A stretch of DNA of 64,000 bases from an uncultured Atopobiaceae bacterium. GTDB lineage: Bacteria > Actinomycetota > Coriobacteriia > Coriobacteriales > Atopobiaceae. The stretch's first letter is position 1; each line of letters begins with the position of its first letter. A program made the translations under genes and the position numbers. Under the pieces are notes generated by a model. The model was not told where the DNA came from. It worked only from the letters and a program-made list of their open reading frames with translations, and did not search any database. The stretch is from contig CALUNW010000003.1 of the NCBI GenBank assembly GCA_944322145.1, positions 1-64,000 on the forward strand. The letters run 5' to 3'. Shown here in pieces: positions 8,529 through 17,743 of this stretch.

Positions 8529-9695
8529 ATGGGATACAAGACCTACACCTGTCCGATTGCGCGTGACTGCGGAGGCTGCGAGTGGCTCGCGGTCCCCTAC
8601 CCCATTCAGCTGCGCCGCAAGCAGGAACAGGTCGAGGGGCTGCTCGGCGCCATGGCCGAGAAGGACGGCGCCGCCATTGAGCCCATCCGTGGGATGGGAG
8701 AGCCCCTGCGCTACCGCCACAAGGCTGCCACGCCGTTCGCGCACGGGCCGCGCGGCAGCGTCCGCTGCGGCTTCTACGCCGCCGGGACGCACCGCATCGT
8801 GCCGTGCCGGGACTGCCTCGTCGAGGACGGGCGGGCGCGGCGCATCCTCAATGCGGTGGCACGCGTAGCGGAGCGCCTGCACATCCCTCCCTATGACGAG
8901 GACCGCGGCGTGGGCGTGCTGCGCCACGCCGTCGTGCGCTGCGGTCACGCGACCGACGACGTGCTGCTCACGCTCGTCACCCGCGTGGACGAGCTGCGCG
9001 GCACCGAGCGCCTGGTCTCCGAGCTGCGCGCCGCGTGCCCCGAGGTCACGAGCATCGTCCAGAACGTTAACGACCGCCGCACCAACGCGATCCTGGGCCG
9101 CCGCTGCAAGACGCTCTACGGGCCGGGCCACATGCACGACAAGCTGCTCGGGTGCACCTTCGAGATCGGACCCACGAGCTTCTACCAGACCAACCCGGCC
9201 CAGACCGAGGTGCTCTACCGGCTCGCGCTCGAGGGCGCCGCGGGCGCGAGGCACGTGCTCGACGCCTACTGCGGCACGGGCACCATAGGCATCTGCGCCG
9301 CGGCGACGGAGCCGGGCGCGCAGGTCGTGGGCGTGGAGCAGGTGTCGGGCGCCGTCGCCTGCGCTCGGCGCAACGCCCAGGCGAACGGCGTCGCCGAGCG
9401 CTGCGACTTCGTCGCGGCCGACGCCACGAAGTGGATGGCGGGCACGGGCCGAGAAGAACGCTTCGACGTCGTCATCATGGACCCGCCTCGGGCCGGGAGC
9501 ACGCCGGAGTTCCTCGCGGGCGTGGCGACGCTCTCGCCCGAGCGCGTGGTATATGTGAGCTGCAACGTCATGACGCAGGTTCGCGACCTCGAGCTGCTGC
9601 GCGAGCGCGGGTATCGCCTCACGCGCGTGACCCCGGTGGACATGTTCCCGCACACAAAGCACGTGGAGAGCGTGGTCACGCTCGATCGTCGGTAG
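8529..9695 (+). CDS. rlmD: 23S rRNA (uracil-5)-methyltransferase, RlmD/TrmA family
   Basis: Transfers a methyl group from SAM to C5 of a uridine in 23S rRNA or tRNA. The 388 residues include an N-terminal iron-sulfur cysteine cluster (Cys8, Cys14, Cys17 in CPIARDCGGC, with a later Cys in PCRDC), the SAM motif VLDAYCGTGTIGI, the DPPRAG motif and the catalytic cysteine in VYVSCNVMT. Family members without a TRAM domain are usual in Gram-positives; none is seen here. The exact uridine cannot be told from sequence. The ATG is chosen because the reading frame upstream lacks family similarity and a -10 box sits just before it. Confidence 0.88.
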   Translation: MGYKTYTCPIARDCGGCEWLAVPYPIQLRRKQEQVEGLLGAMAEKDGAAIEPIRGMGEPLRYRHKAATPFAHGPRGSVRCGFYAAGTHRIVPCRDCLVEDGRARRILNAVARVAERLHIPPYDEDRGVGVLRHAVVRCGHATDDVLLTLVTRVDELRGTERLVSELRAACPEVTSIVQNVNDRRTNAILGRRCKTLYGPGHMHDKLLGCTFEIGPTSFYQTNPAQTEVLYRLALEGAAGARHVLDAYCGTGTIGICAAATEPGAQVVGVEQVSGAVACARRNAQANGVAERCDFVAADATKWMAGTGREERFDVVIMDPPRAGSTPEFLAGVATLSPERVVYVSCNVMTQVRDLELLRERGYRLTRVTPVDMFPHTKHVESVVTLDRR

Positions 9696-9721
9696 GCCGG
9701 CCAGGAGCGAAGCGCAAAGTG

Positions 9722-9754
9722 CGGCCGCCCGCGCTCGAGAGAGGCGGGCGGCCG
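9722..9754. terminator. Bidirectional hairpin between rlmD and purN
   Basis: CGGCCGCCCGC and GCGGGCGGCCG form an 11-bp GC stem with an 11-nt loop, between two convergent genes. There are no strong U-tracts. Confidence 0.55.
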
Positions 9755-9778
9755 TCGTCATGCCTATGTGGCGCGAGC

Positions 9779-10402
9779 CTACGCGGGGTCAATCGCAACG
9801 GTGAGGTCGGGGCGCACGTGGACGCGCCCGGCAGCGAGAAGCCCGACGACCTCGGGGTACAGCTCGTGCTCGATCTCGTGGATGTGCTCCTCGAGCTCGT
9901 CGACCGTCCAGCCCTCCTCCACCGGAAGCGCGCGCTGGGCGATGATGGGGCCCGCGTCGTAGTCGGCGTTGGCGAAGTGCACCGTAACGCCCGTGACCTT
10001 GACGCCGCGGTCGTAGGCGTCCTGGATGGCGTGGGCGCCCGGGAAGCTCGGCAGCAGGGCGGGGTGCAGGTTGACCACGCGGTTGGGAAACGTCGCGAGA
10101 ATCGGGTCGTGGACCTTGCGCATGTAGCCGGCCATGATGACGTAGTCCACGCCGTGACGCATGAGCTCCGCGGCGATGATCTCATCGGCCTGCTCGGGGT
10201 CGGCATAGACGTCCTTGGAGAGCGTGAGGGTCTGCAGGCCCGCCGCCTCGGCGCGCTTGAGGCCGAAGGCGCTCGGCCGCGAGCTCACCACGAGCTCGAT
10301 CGAAGCGTCGAGCGCGCCGTCGGCGATGCGGTCGATGATGGCCTGCAGGTTGGTCCCGCTGCCAGAGATGAGGACGCCGAGCTTGATGGCCTTATCGCTC
10401 AT
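9779..10402 (-). CDS. purN: Phosphoribosylglycinamide formyltransferase
   Basis: Third step of purine synthesis: formylation of GAR to FGAR using 10-formyl-tetrahydrofolate. The 207 residues show the SGSGTNLQ phosphate loop, the catalytic region NLHPALLPSFPGAHA (Asn, His) and TGVTVHFA--DAGPII with the catalytic Asp. The ATG at 10402 overlaps the end of purM by 11 bp, indicating translational coupling. Last gene of the purE-sortase-purF-purM-purN operon. Confidence 0.95.
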   Translation of the reverse strand: MSDKAIKLGVLISGSGTNLQAIIDRIADGALDASIELVVSSRPSAFGLKRAEAAGLQTLTLSKDVYADPEQADEIIAAELMRHGVDYVIMAGYMRKVHDPILATFPNRVVNLHPALLPSFPGAHAIQDAYDRGVKVTGVTVHFANADYDAGPIIAQRALPVEEGWTVDELEEHIHEIEHELYPEVVGLLAAGRVHVRPDLTVAIDPA

Positions 10403-11483
10403 CGTCGTACACCACCTTCCCCTTGGCGCCCGCCTCGCCAGCAACCACGCGGCCGACCTCGAACGGCTCGAGCCCCTGGGCGACCAGCGCCTCGCGCACC
10501 GCCGCCTCGTCCTCGGGGGCGCACACGATGGCCATGCCCACGCCCATGTTGAAGGTGCGATAGGCCTCGTCGAGCGTGAGGCCCGCGGCGTCGATCATGT
10601 ACGTGATGATGGGCGGGATGTCCCAGGCGGGACCCGCCTCGCCGCCGCGACACACCAGCGCGTCGAGCCCCTTGGGCATCGCGCGGTCGAGGTTCTCGGT
10701 GATGCCGCCGCCAGTGATGTGCGCCATCGCGTGAATCGGCGCGCCGGCGCGCAGGGCCGCCAGCAGCTGGCCCGCATAGATCGTCGTCGGGCGCATCACC
10801 GCGTCGGCGAGCGACTCGCCGCCCAGCTCGGTCAGGGGCGTCTCGAGCTCCTCGACGGTCTTGCCCTCGATGGCGACCTTGCGAACGAGGGAGTAGCCGT
10901 TGGAGTGGATGCCCGAGCTCGGCAGGCCGAGGATCACGTCGCCCTCGCGCACGTGGTCGGGGCCGATCATCTTGGGCCGGTCCACCACGCCCACGACAAA
11001 GCCGGCGAGGTCATAGTCGCCCTCGGCCATGACGCCGGGGTGCTCCGCCATCTCGCCGCCCACCAGGGCGCAGCCGGACTTGCGGCAGCCCTCCGCGATG
11101 CCGCCCACGATTTTGGCCACGTGCTCGGCGCGCAGCTTGCCGATGGCAACGTAGTCCAGGAAGAACAGGGGCTCGGCGCCCATCGGGACGATGTCGTCCA
11201 CGCACATGGCGACGAGGTCCTCGCCCACGGTCTCGTGGCGGTCGAGCAGCTGGGCGATGGCGAGCTTGGTGCCCACGCCGTCGGTGCCGGAAACGAGGAT
11301 GGGCTCCTCCATGTCCTTGAGCGCGGCGGCTGAGAAGCACGAGCCAAAGCCGCCGAGGCCGCCGATGACCTCGGGCCTGTTAGTGGCCGCGACGGCGGCC
11401 TTGATCGCGTCGACGGCGCGCGCGCCCTCGGCGGTGTCGACGCCGGCGTCCGCATAGCTCACGTGCTTGGTGTTCTCGGACAT
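10392..11483 (-). CDS. purM: Phosphoribosylformylglycinamidine cyclo-ligase (AIR synthetase)
   Basis: Closes the imidazole ring: FGAM plus ATP gives AIR. The 363 residues carry the family features SYADAGVD near the N-terminus, GGFGSCF, GTDGVGTKL, and the DIVPMGAEPLFFLDY and GGEMAEHPGVM segments. An AAAGGA site lies ahead of the ATG at 11483; a longer frame is not needed. It lies between purF and purN on the same strand with short gaps. Confidence 0.96.
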   Translation of the reverse strand: MSENTKHVSYADAGVDTAEGARAVDAIKAAVAATNRPEVIGGLGGFGSCFSAAALKDMEEPILVSGTDGVGTKLAIAQLLDRHETVGEDLVAMCVDDIVPMGAEPLFFLDYVAIGKLRAEHVAKIVGGIAEGCRKSGCALVGGEMAEHPGVMAEGDYDLAGFVVGVVDRPKMIGPDHVREGDVILGLPSSGIHSNGYSLVRKVAIEGKTVEELETPLTELGGESLADAVMRPTTIYAGQLLAALRAGAPIHAMAHITGGGITENLDRAMPKGLDALVCRGGEAGPAWDIPPIITYMIDAAGLTLDEAYRTFNMGVGMAIVCAPEDEAAVREALVAQGLEPFEVGRVVAGEAGAKGKVVYDDER

Positions 11484-11523
11484 CTTGGTCCTTTCTGTCG
11501 TTGGGGCGAGGGGCGGCCCCGCG

Positions 11524-13041
11524 TCACTTGTCCTCCGTGAGGATGGTCTGGGCCTCGTCAATCGTCATCCGCGAGGTCGCCGAGGCAGCCTCGAGGTTGT
11601 TGGGCTCGAACCCCGGAAGGAAGCGGTCCTCCCAGAACGAGCGCGGTATCTCGACGGGGTACTCCCCCGTGAAGCACGCCTTGCAGTAACCATGGGCCTC
11701 GCCTCCCGGCACGCAGGCGAGAAGTCCCTCGATGGAGAGGAAGCCCACGGAGTCCGCCTCGATATGGGCGCGAATCTCGTCGAGGCCCAGCCGGGCGGCA
11801 ACGAGCTGGTCCTGGCTGCCCGTGTCTATTCCGTAGAAGCAGGGCCACTTGACCATGGGCGAAGCCGAGCGCACGTGGACCTCGGTGGCGCCGGCGGCCT
11901 TGAGCATGCGCACGATCTGGCGCGAGGTGGTGCCGCGGACGATGGAGTCGTCCACCATCACGAGGCGCTTCCCGCGAACCACGTCGGGCAGGGCGTTGAG
12001 CTTGAGGCGCACGCCCATCTGGCGAAGCTCCTGCGTGGGCTGTATGAAGGTGCGTGCCACGTAGCGGTTCTTGATGAGGCCGGTGCCAAAGGGAATCCCC
12101 AGCTCCTGGGCAAAGCCCTCGGCAGCCGGCGTCCCGGAGTCGGGCACGGAGATCACGAGGTCGGCGTCGACGGGCGTCTCGCGGGCCAGCTGCCGGCCCA
12201 TGTTGTGGCGCATGAGGTAGAACGACGTCCCGCTCTGCACGGAGTCGGGTCGCGAGAAGTACACGTGCTCGAAGATGCAGTCTGCGCGACAGCCCGGCGC
12301 GCAGCCGCGCTCGGAGCGCAGGCCGTCATCGGAGATGCGCACGATCTCGCCGGGCTCGATCTCGCGCACGAAGGTCGCGCCCGAGATGTCGAGAGCGCAG
12401 GTCTCGCTCGCCACGACCCACCCGTCGTCGCCCAGCCTGCCCAGCACGAGCGGGCGGATGCCATGCGGGTCGCGGAAGGCGTAGAGGGCGTTCTCGCGGA
12501 CGAGGACCATGGCGTAGCCGCCCTCGAGCATGCGCATCATGTGAGCGATGCCCGTGCGCAGCCTGCCCGCGCGCTGCGTGAAGTAGCCGATGAGCTTGGC
12601 GGCAACCTCGGAGTCGGTGTTGGACCGGAAGGGTATTCCCATCTCGATGAGCTCCCGGCGGAGAGCGTCGAAGTTGACGAGCGTGCCGTTGTGCGCCAGG
12701 GCGATGATCACGTCGTTGATCGTGGAGAGGTGCGGCTGCGACGCCTCCCAGCCGCGCGCACCCGCCGTGCCGTAGCGGCAGTGGCCGCACGCCACCTTGC
12801 CGGGCATCGCGGAGAGGTCGGCGTCGGTGAAGACCTGGGTCACCAGGCCGAGGTCCTTGCGCACGAGCACCGTGCGCCCGTCGCCGACGGCAATTCCCGC
12901 AGACTCCTGGCCGCGATGCTGGAGCGCGCGGAGCGCGAAGTACGTCAGGCGCGCGACGTCGCGGTCAGGGGCCCACACGCCGAAGACGCCGCACTCCTCG
13001 TGGAGCCCGTCCGCGGCGGGGGCGCCGGAAAGGGTCGTCAT
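11524..13041 (-). CDS. purF: Amidophosphoribosyltransferase
   Basis: Committed step of purine synthesis: PRPP plus glutamine to phosphoribosylamine. The 505 residues begin with a 16-residue propeptide-like stretch before Cys17 (EE-CGVFGVW), the glutamine-amidotransferase nucleophile exposed by processing in this family. The PRPP loop is VMVDDSIVRGTT. Cysteines in CAPGCRADC and GYCKACFTGEYP fit the iron-sulfur cluster of the Bacillus-type enzyme. The ATG overlaps the TGA of the upstream sortase gene (ATGA), so translation is coupled. Confidence 0.96.
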   Translation of the reverse strand: MTTLSGAPAADGLHEECGVFGVWAPDRDVARLTYFALRALQHRGQESAGIAVGDGRTVLVRKDLGLVTQVFTDADLSAMPGKVACGHCRYGTAGARGWEASQPHLSTINDVIIALAHNGTLVNFDALRRELIEMGIPFRSNTDSEVAAKLIGYFTQRAGRLRTGIAHMMRMLEGGYAMVLVRENALYAFRDPHGIRPLVLGRLGDDGWVVASETCALDISGATFVREIEPGEIVRISDDGLRSERGCAPGCRADCIFEHVYFSRPDSVQSGTSFYLMRHNMGRQLARETPVDADLVISVPDSGTPAAEGFAQELGIPFGTGLIKNRYVARTFIQPTQELRQMGVRLKLNALPDVVRGKRLVMVDDSIVRGTTSRQIVRMLKAAGATEVHVRSASPMVKWPCFYGIDTGSQDQLVAARLGLDEIRAHIEADSVGFLSIEGLLACVPGGEAHGYCKACFTGEYPVEIPRSFWEDRFLPGFEPNNLEAASATSRMTIDEAQTILTEDK

Positions 13042-14093
13042 TGCGCTCCTCCCTTGGGGACGCACACGAGTATCGTGCGCCCGGAGTCCCCCTCGTCGTA
13101 GTTGCAGGTGCACAGGGACAGTATCTGGGTGACGGCGGGGATGCGCTCGGCGGCGTCCGCCCGGCTCGTGACCGCCTTGCCGAGAAGAGCCTGGAGGTAG
13201 GAGGTCAGCTCCTCCTGAGATGCGAAGCTGAACTGGCGCACGGAGGCGTCGTCGGCATCGGTGCGGTAGAGCAGCAGCGGCTCGAGCTCGTAGGTGGCCG
13301 ACTCCGTCACGTACCAGACCGTGGAGACGCTGTCGAACATCTCCTGGTTCTCCATGTCGGAGATGGGCTTGAACATGGCCCCGTTGCGCAGGTGATGGCC
13401 ATACACGATCGTCTGGGCGTCCACCATGCCTGGCGCCGCGTTCTCGTAGTCCATGAAGACCTGGCCCCCGAGCGCATACTCCCCCTCGGCGCTGGTGTGC
13501 AGGTACTTCTCGTTATCGGATGCCTGGTAGACGGGGAAGTTGACCGCGGTGCCCGGAATCTGGAGCCAGCCCACGACCTCGTCGTTCACCGCCTTGAGGC
13601 CCTCCCAGTCGACCTGAGGGGAGGTCGACGCGTTGGTGGAGACGTCTGCGAAGGTGGCGAGCTCCTCGTTGATGCGGTCCTGCTCGGCGTAGCGCCACTG
13701 GTCGCGGAGCCACATGCCGGCGGCGGCGGCGATAAGCCCGATGCCCACCACGAATAGGATCACGGAGAGCACGCGGGCGACGCGCTTCTTGGGGTCGCGG
13801 CTCCGGCGACCGGAGAGGTCATATGGGTCGGTCTCCCTGAAGTGCGGCTCGCGGCGACGCCGATCGCGGCCGCGAGCGTCCGCGGAGGGCTCGCTCACCA
13901 CCGAGACGAAGCCCTCTGCGCCGTGGGGGACGTCCGCGGCGTGCGGATTTCCCTCCGGGGCGTGGTAGGACTCCTCCCCGCCCCGCCTCGTGCGCAGCTC
14001 CTTGCGCGGGTTTCCCGAGAGCACTGGCCCGTCCTGCCTTCGGACGTGGGCACCCTTGGGGGGTTCGTCAGCTTGTCTGAAGTGGGAGCCCAT
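13038..14093 (-). CDS. Class B-type sortase
   Basis: A membrane-anchored transpeptidase that cuts wall-sorting signals and joins proteins to peptidoglycan. The 351 residues comprise a long charged cytoplasmic N-tail (about 1-105), one membrane helix (VLSVILFVVGIGLIAAAAGM) and an extracellular sortase domain of class B pattern: VGWLQIPGTAVNFPVYQ, VYGHHL with the catalytic His, LSLCTCNYD with the catalytic Cys, and GRTILVC with the Arg. It lies inside the purine operon, 12 nt after purE and overlapping purF. The LPETG protein at 0.7-2.3 kb is a plausible substrate, but that is inference. Confidence 0.88.
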   Translation of the reverse strand: MGSHFRQADEPPKGAHVRRQDGPVLSGNPRKELRTRRGGEESYHAPEGNPHAADVPHGAEGFVSVVSEPSADARGRDRRRREPHFRETDPYDLSGRRSRDPKKRVARVLSVILFVVGIGLIAAAAGMWLRDQWRYAEQDRINEELATFADVSTNASTSPQVDWEGLKAVNDEVVGWLQIPGTAVNFPVYQASDNEKYLHTSAEGEYALGGQVFMDYENAAPGMVDAQTIVYGHHLRNGAMFKPISDMENQEMFDSVSTVWYVTESATYELEPLLLYRTDADDASVRQFSFASQEELTSYLQALLGKAVTSRADAAERIPAVTQILSLCTCNYDEGDSGRTILVCVPKGGAQ

Positions 14094-14105
14094 GCGCGAC
14101 GGCCC

Positions 14106-14567
14106 CTACGCCTCGGCCATCTGGCGCTTGAACTCGACGATCTTCTCGCGATACTCGGGCATGGTGGCACCGAGGATCTGCGTGGCATAGATGGCGGCGT
14201 TCTTCGCGCCGTTGATGGCGACGCAGGCCACCGGCACGCCGGAGGGCATCTGCACCATGGAGAGCAGGGAGTCCATGCCGCCGAGGTCGGAGGTCTTCAT
14301 GGGGACGCCGATGATGGGCAGCGGGGTGAACGCCGCCACGACGCCTCCGAGGTGCGCCGCCTTGCCGGCCGCGGCGATGATGACCTTGAGGCCGCGCTCG
14401 GCCGCGGATCCCGCCCACTCGTGGACCTTGTCGGGGTTGCGGTGCGCGCTTGCGATGACCAGCTCGTACGGGACGCCGAGCTCCTCGAGCTGCTGAGTGC
14501 AGGCCTCCATCGTCGGCATGTCCGACTTGGAGCCCATGATGATTCCCACGAGCGGCTGCTCTGCCAT
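14106..14567 (-). CDS. purE: N5-carboxyaminoimidazole ribonucleotide mutase
   Basis: Converts N5-CAIR to CAIR in purine synthesis. The 153 residues include [13 protein letters not shown], which binds the phosphate, and [13 protein letters not shown] with the class I catalytic His and Ser, then [15 protein letters not shown]. The start MAEQPLV follows a GAGGGGATC site; a longer frame from 14600 exists but lacks such a site. First gene of the purE-sortase-purF-purM-purN operon. No purK lies in this window. Confidence 0.95.
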   Translation of the reverse strand: MAEQPLVGIIMGSKSDMPTMEACTQQLEELGVPYELVIASAHRNPDKVHEWAGSAAERGLKVIIAAAGKAAHLGGVVAAFTPLPIIGVPMKTSDLGGMDSLLSMVQMPSGVPVACVAINGAKNAAIYATQILGATMPEYREKIVEFKRQMAEA

Positions 14568-14601
14568 GATGATCCCCTCTCGTCGCTGCATATGCCTCAT
14601 C

Positions 14602-14607
14602 AGTATA
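14602..14607 (-). promoter_or_regulatory. -10 box for the purE operon
   Basis: TATACT on the minus strand, about 35 nt before the purE start codon. The -35 region is weak. No guanine riboswitch fold was recognised in the short leader. Confidence 0.5.
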
Positions 14608-14685
14608 GCGTGCCTGATGGCGGGTGGTGCGATTGCGGGCCTGTTAACCCCGCGCCGCCAGTCCGACCCGCCTCCGCCCGCGTGC

Positions 14686-14691
14686 TATGCT
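14686..14691 (+). promoter_or_regulatory. -10 box for the pyridoxal kinase gene
   Basis: TATGCT on the plus strand about 49 nt before the start codon, divergent from the purE promoter. No clear -35 box. Confidence 0.4.
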
Positions 14692-14739
14692 GTGCCCTTG
14701 TACGCTGGTCCATCAGTCCGCGGACAAAGGAGAATCCCC

Positions 14740-15615
14740 ATGAACAACGCCAGCAATCTGTACCTCTACCAGCGCAAGGGCGGCTACCTGCCGCGCGTGG
14801 CGGCCGTCCACGACCTGTGCGGCTACGGAAAGTGCTCGCTCGGCATCGCCATCCCGGTGCTGTCGGCGGCGGGCATCGACGTCTGCCCCGTTCCCACGTC
14901 GCTGTTCTCGGCGCACACGCGCTTCCCCAAGTTCTACATGCACGACACCACGCCCATGCTTGGTGACTACCTCGACGCCTGGCGCGAGGAGGGCATCGAG
15001 CTCGACGGCGTCTACTCGGGCTTTCTGGGGTCGGCCGAGCAGGTCGATGCCATCCTGCGCCTCTATCGCGAGTATCCCGACGCGCTGCGCATCGTGGACC
15101 CGGTCATGGGCGACGGCGGCGCCAAGTACCCCACCTACACCGACGAGATGTGCGAGGCCATGAAGGGACTGGTGGACGGCGCGGACCTGCTCACCCCCAA
15201 CCTCACCGAGGCCTCGATCCTCACGGGGATTCCCTACGAGGGGCAGGACGTCGACGAGGCCTACGTGCGCCGCGCGATGGACGCCCTCTTCGAGATGGGC
15301 GCCAAGGCGGTGGTGATCAAGGGCGTCGTCCACGAGGGCGAGCAGGTCATCCGAAACTACGTGGCCGTGAGCGGCGGTGAGATGGAGGAGGTCTCCGGCG
15401 AGCTGCTCCCCTACATGCTCCACGGCACGGGCGACCTGTTTGCCTCGGGCCTCACCGCGGCGGTCTACGCCGGCGAGAGTCTCTCCGCGAGCGTCGAGTT
15501 TGCGTGCGCGCTCGTGCGCCACGCCATGCAGATCACGCCCGATCAGCCCGACTACCAAGTGCGCGGCGTGAGCTTTGAGAGCGTGCTCGGAGACGTCACG
15601 GCACTGCTCTCGTAG
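14740..15615 (+). CDS. Pyridoxal/pyridoxamine kinase, PdxK/PdxY family
   Basis: Phosphorylates B6 vitamers to form the coenzyme. The 291 residues show a ribokinase-like fold: HDLCGYGKCSL and PVPTSLFSAHT in the substrate site, IVDPVMGDGGAKYPTY binding ATP/Mg, LTPNLTEASILTG, and the catalytic loop HGTGDLFASGL, where the Asp is the general base. The ATG follows AAAGGAG. It is transcribed divergently from purE and ends at a strong shared hairpin. PdxK and PdxY cannot be separated by eye. Confidence 0.88.
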   Translation: MNNASNLYLYQRKGGYLPRVAAVHDLCGYGKCSLGIAIPVLSAAGIDVCPVPTSLFSAHTRFPKFYMHDTTPMLGDYLDAWREEGIELDGVYSGFLGSAEQVDAILRLYREYPDALRIVDPVMGDGGAKYPTYTDEMCEAMKGLVDGADLLTPNLTEASILTGIPYEGQDVDEAYVRRAMDALFEMGAKAVVIKGVVHEGEQVIRNYVAVSGGEMEEVSGELLPYMLHGTGDLFASGLTAAVYAGESLSASVEFACALVRHAMQITPDQPDYQVRGVSFESVLGDVTALLS

Positions 15616-15648
15616 ACGGCAGGCAGCCAACCCGCAACGGCACAGAAA

Positions 15649-15707
15649 AGCGCCCCCATCCCGGGAGACTTCAGCCAGACATGGCGTGTCTTCGGGATGG
15701 GGGCGCT
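15649..15707. terminator. Bidirectional terminator between convergent genes
   Basis: A 14-bp perfect stem (AGCGCCCCCATCCC paired with GGGATGGGGGCGCT) encloses a 31-nt loop with its own GAGAC/GTCTT partial pairing. A-rich sequence precedes it and CTCTCTT follows, which serves both strands moderately. It lies between the kinase and the zinc-ribbon gene. Confidence 0.75.
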
Positions 15708-15725
15708 CTCTTGAGCGGCTGTGCG

Positions 15726-17630
15726 CTACAGGCAGAACCCGATCACCACGGCGTCGGGCGTGGCGGGACGATGGCCGTAGCCCATCTCGCCCTCGGGGGA
15801 GACGCACATGAACCACGCGGAGTTCGTCGGATCGGGGCTGCGCTCCCACCAATACTCGCCGGACGCGAGCGCGATCTGCGGCGCGGGCTCGGACCACGTC
15901 ACGCCGAGGTCGGCGAAGAGCCGGTACTGCCCGCCCTCGGAACGGTAGACGCCAAAGCGCCTGCTTCCCTGGCCGATCTCGCCCACGATCTCTGAGTAGG
16001 ACAGCAGCCAGACCCGATCGGACGTGACGGTCTGCTCCGTCAGGCCGGAGCCGGGGGCGGGGTTGGTGACCTTGTTCACGGCAACGAGGAGGTCGGCGAG
16101 ATCGGCGGGGAACTGCGCCAGCAACCCTTCGTTGACCCAGGCGCGCAGGGTCGACCCCTCCCAGCCGGGAGACGTCTGCGCGAGGGCGTTCATGGGCTCC
16201 GTGCCGACCGAGCCGCGGGCGACAAGGCTGATGCCAGCGGAGCCGGCGCCATCGGAGCGGGCGTCGTGCCTGAAGCCGGCGATCGCCATCGGCACGCTCA
16301 CGCCGTTGGCGAGGTCGAGACTCTTGGTGTTGTCGGTGTAGATCGTGCCGTCGGCGTCGCAGAGACCGTAGTAGTGGGCAATCTCGACCCCTTTCTCGTC
16401 GGTCTCTGCCGCGGAGATGAGCGCGGAGATCTGGGCGAGCTCAGGCCAAGAGTACTCTCCGAGCGTGCCGCGCACCTCGGGGCCTCCCTCGATGACGAGC
16501 GGAGCCTCCTCTTCCTCCGCCTCCTGCGGCTGGAGCGGCTCTATGCTCCCGTCCGACGGAGGCTGGACCTCGGGGGCAACGTAGCTACGATCGGCAAACG
16601 GGCCGAACCAGCCGAGGGACACGTAGACGAGAAACGCCACTGCAACCACGCCGACCAGGGCGCCGATGCCGATGAGGGCGCGCTGGTCGGTGCTCTGGGG
16701 GAGAGCGGCGCGGGCGCGCCCGGCGAGAGAGGCTAGGACCTCGCGGGCGCGGTCGACGAACGAGGAGGGGGGAGCGGCCGCAGGAGCGGGCTCCGGCTCG
16801 GTCGTCGCAGGCTCGGGGACGGGCTCGAGGGACATCGTCTGCGTCGCCTCGAAGAGCGCGTCCTCGGGGTCGGCGCACTCGGGCTCCGGCTCGGACGTAG
16901 CTATGGGGGCCGGCGCCGGCCTCCGCGCGTGCTTTGCCTCGGGCCCGATCTCCGGCTCCGGCTCCGTCTCCAGCTCGGGCTCCGTCTCCGGCTCGGGAGC
17001 AGCCTCAGATTCGTCGTCCATATCGGACTCGGGGGCGGGTTCGACGTTCGCATCGTCCTCGGATTCGAGCTCGGGCTCCGGCCCGGGCGCGTCGACGTCA
17101 ACATCGGCCTCGGGCGCGTCGTCCTTCTCGACGTCGGGCTTGTCGTTCTTCTCGTCCTCCGCCTCGGCTTCGGCGACCTGCTCGGCCGCGACCTCGACGG
17201 TCCCCTCCGCCTCCTCGGGCGCGTGGGCCGGCTCAACCTCAACCGTCTCCTCAGCCTCCGGGGCCTCCGTCGACACCTCGACGACCTCCTCGACGGTCTT
17301 CGCCGCACGAAGCTCGGGCTCGGGCTCGGGCGAGGCCTCCTTGGCGGGCTCCTCGCGCGCGTCGCTCCTGAAGGTGGGGCAGGCGGAGAGCGGAATGCGC
17401 AGGGACGAGTGGCCGGCGCGGGCGGCGCCGTAGGGGCGGGGCACCCGCGGCGTGACGCGCGTCGCGCGGGGCGGCGGCGCGATGGGCACAAGGGGAACCG
17501 CCCCAAAGCCCATGGGCTCGAGCGGCTTCTCGAGCTTTCTCGGGGCGGGGACCTCCTCGACCGGAGTTCCGCACGCGGGACAGAATCGCGCCCGCTCAGG
17601 CAGTTCCTCGCCGCACTTCTTGCACTTCAC
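15726..17630 (-). CDS. Zinc-ribbon membrane protein with DUF6273-like extracellular domain
   Basis: A 634-residue protein starting at GTG after a GAGGGG site. It has an N-terminal zinc ribbon (MKCKKCGEELPERARFCPACG, CxxC--CxxC), a very acidic low-complexity linker (about residues 85-290, rich in Glu-Pro), one membrane helix (LIGIGALVGVVAVAFLVYVSL, near 315-335) and a C-terminal domain of about 240 residues. That domain has WEGSTLRAWVN and WWERSP---WF-CVS motifs, the pattern I associate with DUF6273 in gut bacteria. Its role is unknown; the zinc ribbon inside and ligand-like domain outside suggest sensing or scaffolding. The gene at 17.7-18.5 kb lies just upstream. Confidence 0.7.
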   Translation of the reverse strand: MKCKKCGEELPERARFCPACGTPVEEVPAPRKLEKPLEPMGFGAVPLVPIAPPPRATRVTPRVPRPYGAARAGHSSLRIPLSACPTFRSDAREEPAKEASPEPEPELRAAKTVEEVVEVSTEAPEAEETVEVEPAHAPEEAEGTVEVAAEQVAEAEAEDEKNDKPDVEKDDAPEADVDVDAPGPEPELESEDDANVEPAPESDMDDESEAAPEPETEPELETEPEPEIGPEAKHARRPAPAPIATSEPEPECADPEDALFEATQTMSLEPVPEPATTEPEPAPAAAPPSSFVDRAREVLASLAGRARAALPQSTDQRALIGIGALVGVVAVAFLVYVSLGWFGPFADRSYVAPEVQPPSDGSIEPLQPQEAEEEEAPLVIEGGPEVRGTLGEYSWPELAQISALISAAETDEKGVEIAHYYGLCDADGTIYTDNTKSLDLANGVSVPMAIAGFRHDARSDGAGSAGISLVARGSVGTEPMNALAQTSPGWEGSTLRAWVNEGLLAQFPADLADLLVAVNKVTNPAPGSGLTEQTVTSDRVWLLSYSEIVGEIGQGSRRFGVYRSEGGQYRLFADLGVTWSEPAPQIALASGEYWWERSPDPTNSAWFMCVSPEGEMGYGHRPATPDAVVIGFCL

Positions 17631-17743
17631 GTGTTCCCCTCTCGTCTTGCCGTGCCCTTAAAGGTAGCACGGTGGGAGGAGCAATCCCACAAGGAAGGCC
17701 CCTGACCTCGACGGATGGACGAGAAGTTGAGGCGACGGGAGAC

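Noticed and set aside
9696-9778. A purine riboswitch near purN/purM
   Set aside because: The gap only holds a GC hairpin; no conserved aptamer core was seen there or in the purE leader.
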